DNA of 48,848 bases from a virus: the IMG/VR virus record IMGVR_UViG_3300009093_000017, positions 1 through 48,848 of that record; one strand, 5' to 3'. Each line of letters starts with the position of its first letter. Position 1 is the stretch's first letter. The notes under the pieces are model-generated. The model did no database searches and was not told the DNA's origin. It was given only the letters and a program-made list of their open reading frames with translations. This document shows, one piece after another, positions 47,983-48,848 of this stretch. The translations under genes were made by a program, and so were the position numbers.

Positions 47983-48848
47983 CCAAGATCCAGTATTACG
48001 GGTTAAGTCCAAAACAATTACCCCCGAATATCGGACAATTTGAAATTGAGCTTCTTCATATCGGAGTTGCAGACTCTGAATCGATAGGAGGATTACACCG
48101 GTCCGAGCATATCAAGCATGTAATTCAGATGCTTTATCCGTGGGTCTGGAAGAATTGGCACGAGTGGAATGAATTAATGCTTTGGGCATGGTGCAAATAT
48201 AAAGAAATAGGAATGACAGGGTGTTCCGGTGCTCACAAAACTTTCTCTTTTACCCTTTTTGCTTTTATTGAATTTCTGGCAAAGCCAATGGCAACCTCGG
48301 TCGTACTTACTTCAACGACCGTACCTTCTCTTAGGGCACGAGTATGGAGTGAATTGATGTCGTTCTATTCAAAAGGAAGAACCAATTTCACAACTCTCTT
48401 CGGATTTAACCCGATTGATTCAAAAACGATGGTCCAGTCCAAGAAGGGGGATGACAAGTACGCGATCAGGGCAATTGCTGTAGATTCAGGAGATATCGAA
48501 CAGGCAGTTGGAAAGATTCAGGGGGTTCACCCCGATCGAATGATTATGATGGTTGACGAAGCAGCTCAGACTCAGCCCGCCATCTTTACTGCGAGGGCCA
48601 ACCTTCAGGTAGGAACCAAGTTTTTCCGGTTTGTAGCCATTGCAAACGCAGTGGACCAGTTTGATGCACATGGAAAGTTCTGCGAACCCAAGAACGGATG
48701 GTCCACGATTACCGTTAACGATACTCACTGGGATACGAAAACAGGTATTTGCCTCCATTTTGACGGACTTAAGTCTCCTAACGTAAAGGCAGGTAAGGAG
48801 ATATATCCAAAACTATTCTCCCAGTTAAACGTCGATACTATCAGACAC
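47976..48848 (+). CDS. terL: Terminase large subunit, N-terminal part (ATPase domain)
   Basis: The ATG at 47976 opens a frame that runs off the end and continues at base 124. The ATPase motifs are visible: a Walker A-like GCSGAHKT at residues 82-89 and a Walker B MIMMVDEAA around residue 190. This half drives DNA translocation into the procapsid. No ribosome binding site is obvious. A palindrome copy TTACCGTTAACGATAC lies at 48709-48724. Confidence 0.95.
   Translation, partial: MSTKIQYYGLSPKQLPPNIGQFEIELLHIGVADSESIGGLHRSEHIKHVIQMLYPWVWKNWHEWNELMLWAWCKYKEIGMTGCSGAHKTFSFTLFAFIEFLAKPMATSVVLTSTTVPSLRARVWSELMSFYSKGRTNFTTLFGFNPIDSKTMVQSKKGDDKYAIRAIAVDSGDIEQAVGKIQGVHPDRMIMMVDEAAQTQPAIFTARANLQVGTKFFRFVAIANAVDQFDAHGKFCEPKNGWSTITVNDTHWDTKTGICLHFDGLKSPNVKAGKEIYPKLFSQLNVDTIRH
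48709..48724. promoter_or_regulatory. Dispersed palindrome (14/16)
   Basis: TTACCGTTAACGATAC inside terL, reading TVND; it ends 1 base before the redundant segment starts. Confidence 0.7.
48726..48848 (+). repeat. Terminal 123-bp redundancy (copy of bases 1-123)
   Basis: Bases 48726-48848 are identical to 1-123. Located inside terL, it most likely reflects assembly of a circular or circularly permuted molecule rather than physical phage ends. Confidence 0.9.

Noticed and set aside
1-48848. CRISPR arrays, insertion sequences, integrase or attachment sites
   Set aside because: No regularly spaced direct repeats, no transposase or recombinase motifs, and no tRNA-end duplication were seen.

Overview
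The window is an essentially complete, circularly closing genome of a tailed double-stranded DNA phage (Caudoviricetes). The first 123 bases recur exactly as the last 123 (48726-48848), so the unique length is 48,725 bp and the large terminase gene runs across the join. A P22-sized portal, long coiled-coil virion proteins of ejection-protein type and the lack of any recognisable tape-measure, sheath or tail-tube gene suggest a podovirus-like particle. The host is not identifiable from sequence alone. An inner-membrane/lipoprotein spanin pair and heptosyltransferase-like (GT9) enzymes point to a Gram-negative bacterium, and the best promoters look like ordinary sigma-70 TTGACA/TATAAT types. No integrase, DNA polymerase, primase or replicative helicase is recognisable.

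Layout: (1) 47976 to 11547 through the join, + strand: large terminase, zinc-ribbon protein, portal, an ATP-grasp enzyme, scaffold-like protein, a terminator/promoter/structured leader, major capsid protein and a repeat-rich tail fibre. (2) 11549-13910: lysis cassette (membrane proteins, i-spanin with nested o-spanin, holin candidates, lysozyme). (3) 13954-15174: secreted OB-fold protein, a roughly 720 bp non-coding locus starting with an operator-embedded promoter, then tRNA-Thr and tRNA-Gly. (4) 15160-16169, - strand: RuvC-like resolvase and a partner. (5) 16199-27442, + strand: about 30 tightly overlapping early/accessory genes, including two HNH nucleases, a PD-(D/E)XK exonuclease, an RNA-ligase-like nucleotidyltransferase, an SSB-like protein with a DDEIPF tail, a MazG-like protein and several DNA-binding candidates. 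(6) 27480-29627, - strand: small genes plus a methyltransferase. (7) 29724-31677, + strand: small genes and a terminase small subunit candidate. (8) 31664-37053, - strand: a glycosylation island (GT9, GT2, methyltransferase, NAD-dependent epimerase, GT2-GT9 fusion) headed by a small XRE regulator. (9) 37141-46513, + strand: a second virion module with a 1277-residue protein. (10) 46481-47932, - strand: another glycosyltransferase with its own promoter.

Two signals stand out. First, a 16-bp palindrome, TTATCGKWWMCGATAA, is scattered over the whole genome: six perfect copies and at least nine more with 14-15 matches, inside genes of unrelated function and between genes. One copy fills the 17-bp spacer of the TTGACT-17-TATCCT promoter at 14340-14368. 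This resembles the logic of mycobacteriophage L5 stoperators or of partition sites, but the sequence is different and symmetric. Second, a disordered linker of the 1277-residue virion protein (40751-41275) is overprinted by three small basic genes, all in one alternative frame, each with its own Shine-Dalgarno sequence; a perfect palindrome lies in the gap between the second and third.

These two signals may be linked: a phage-wide DNA-binding system whose sites are maintained even within coding sequence. Three phage proteins could be the binder (the 26762 HTH protein, the 22727 HTH-like protein and the 36859 XRE protein), or it could be a host protein.
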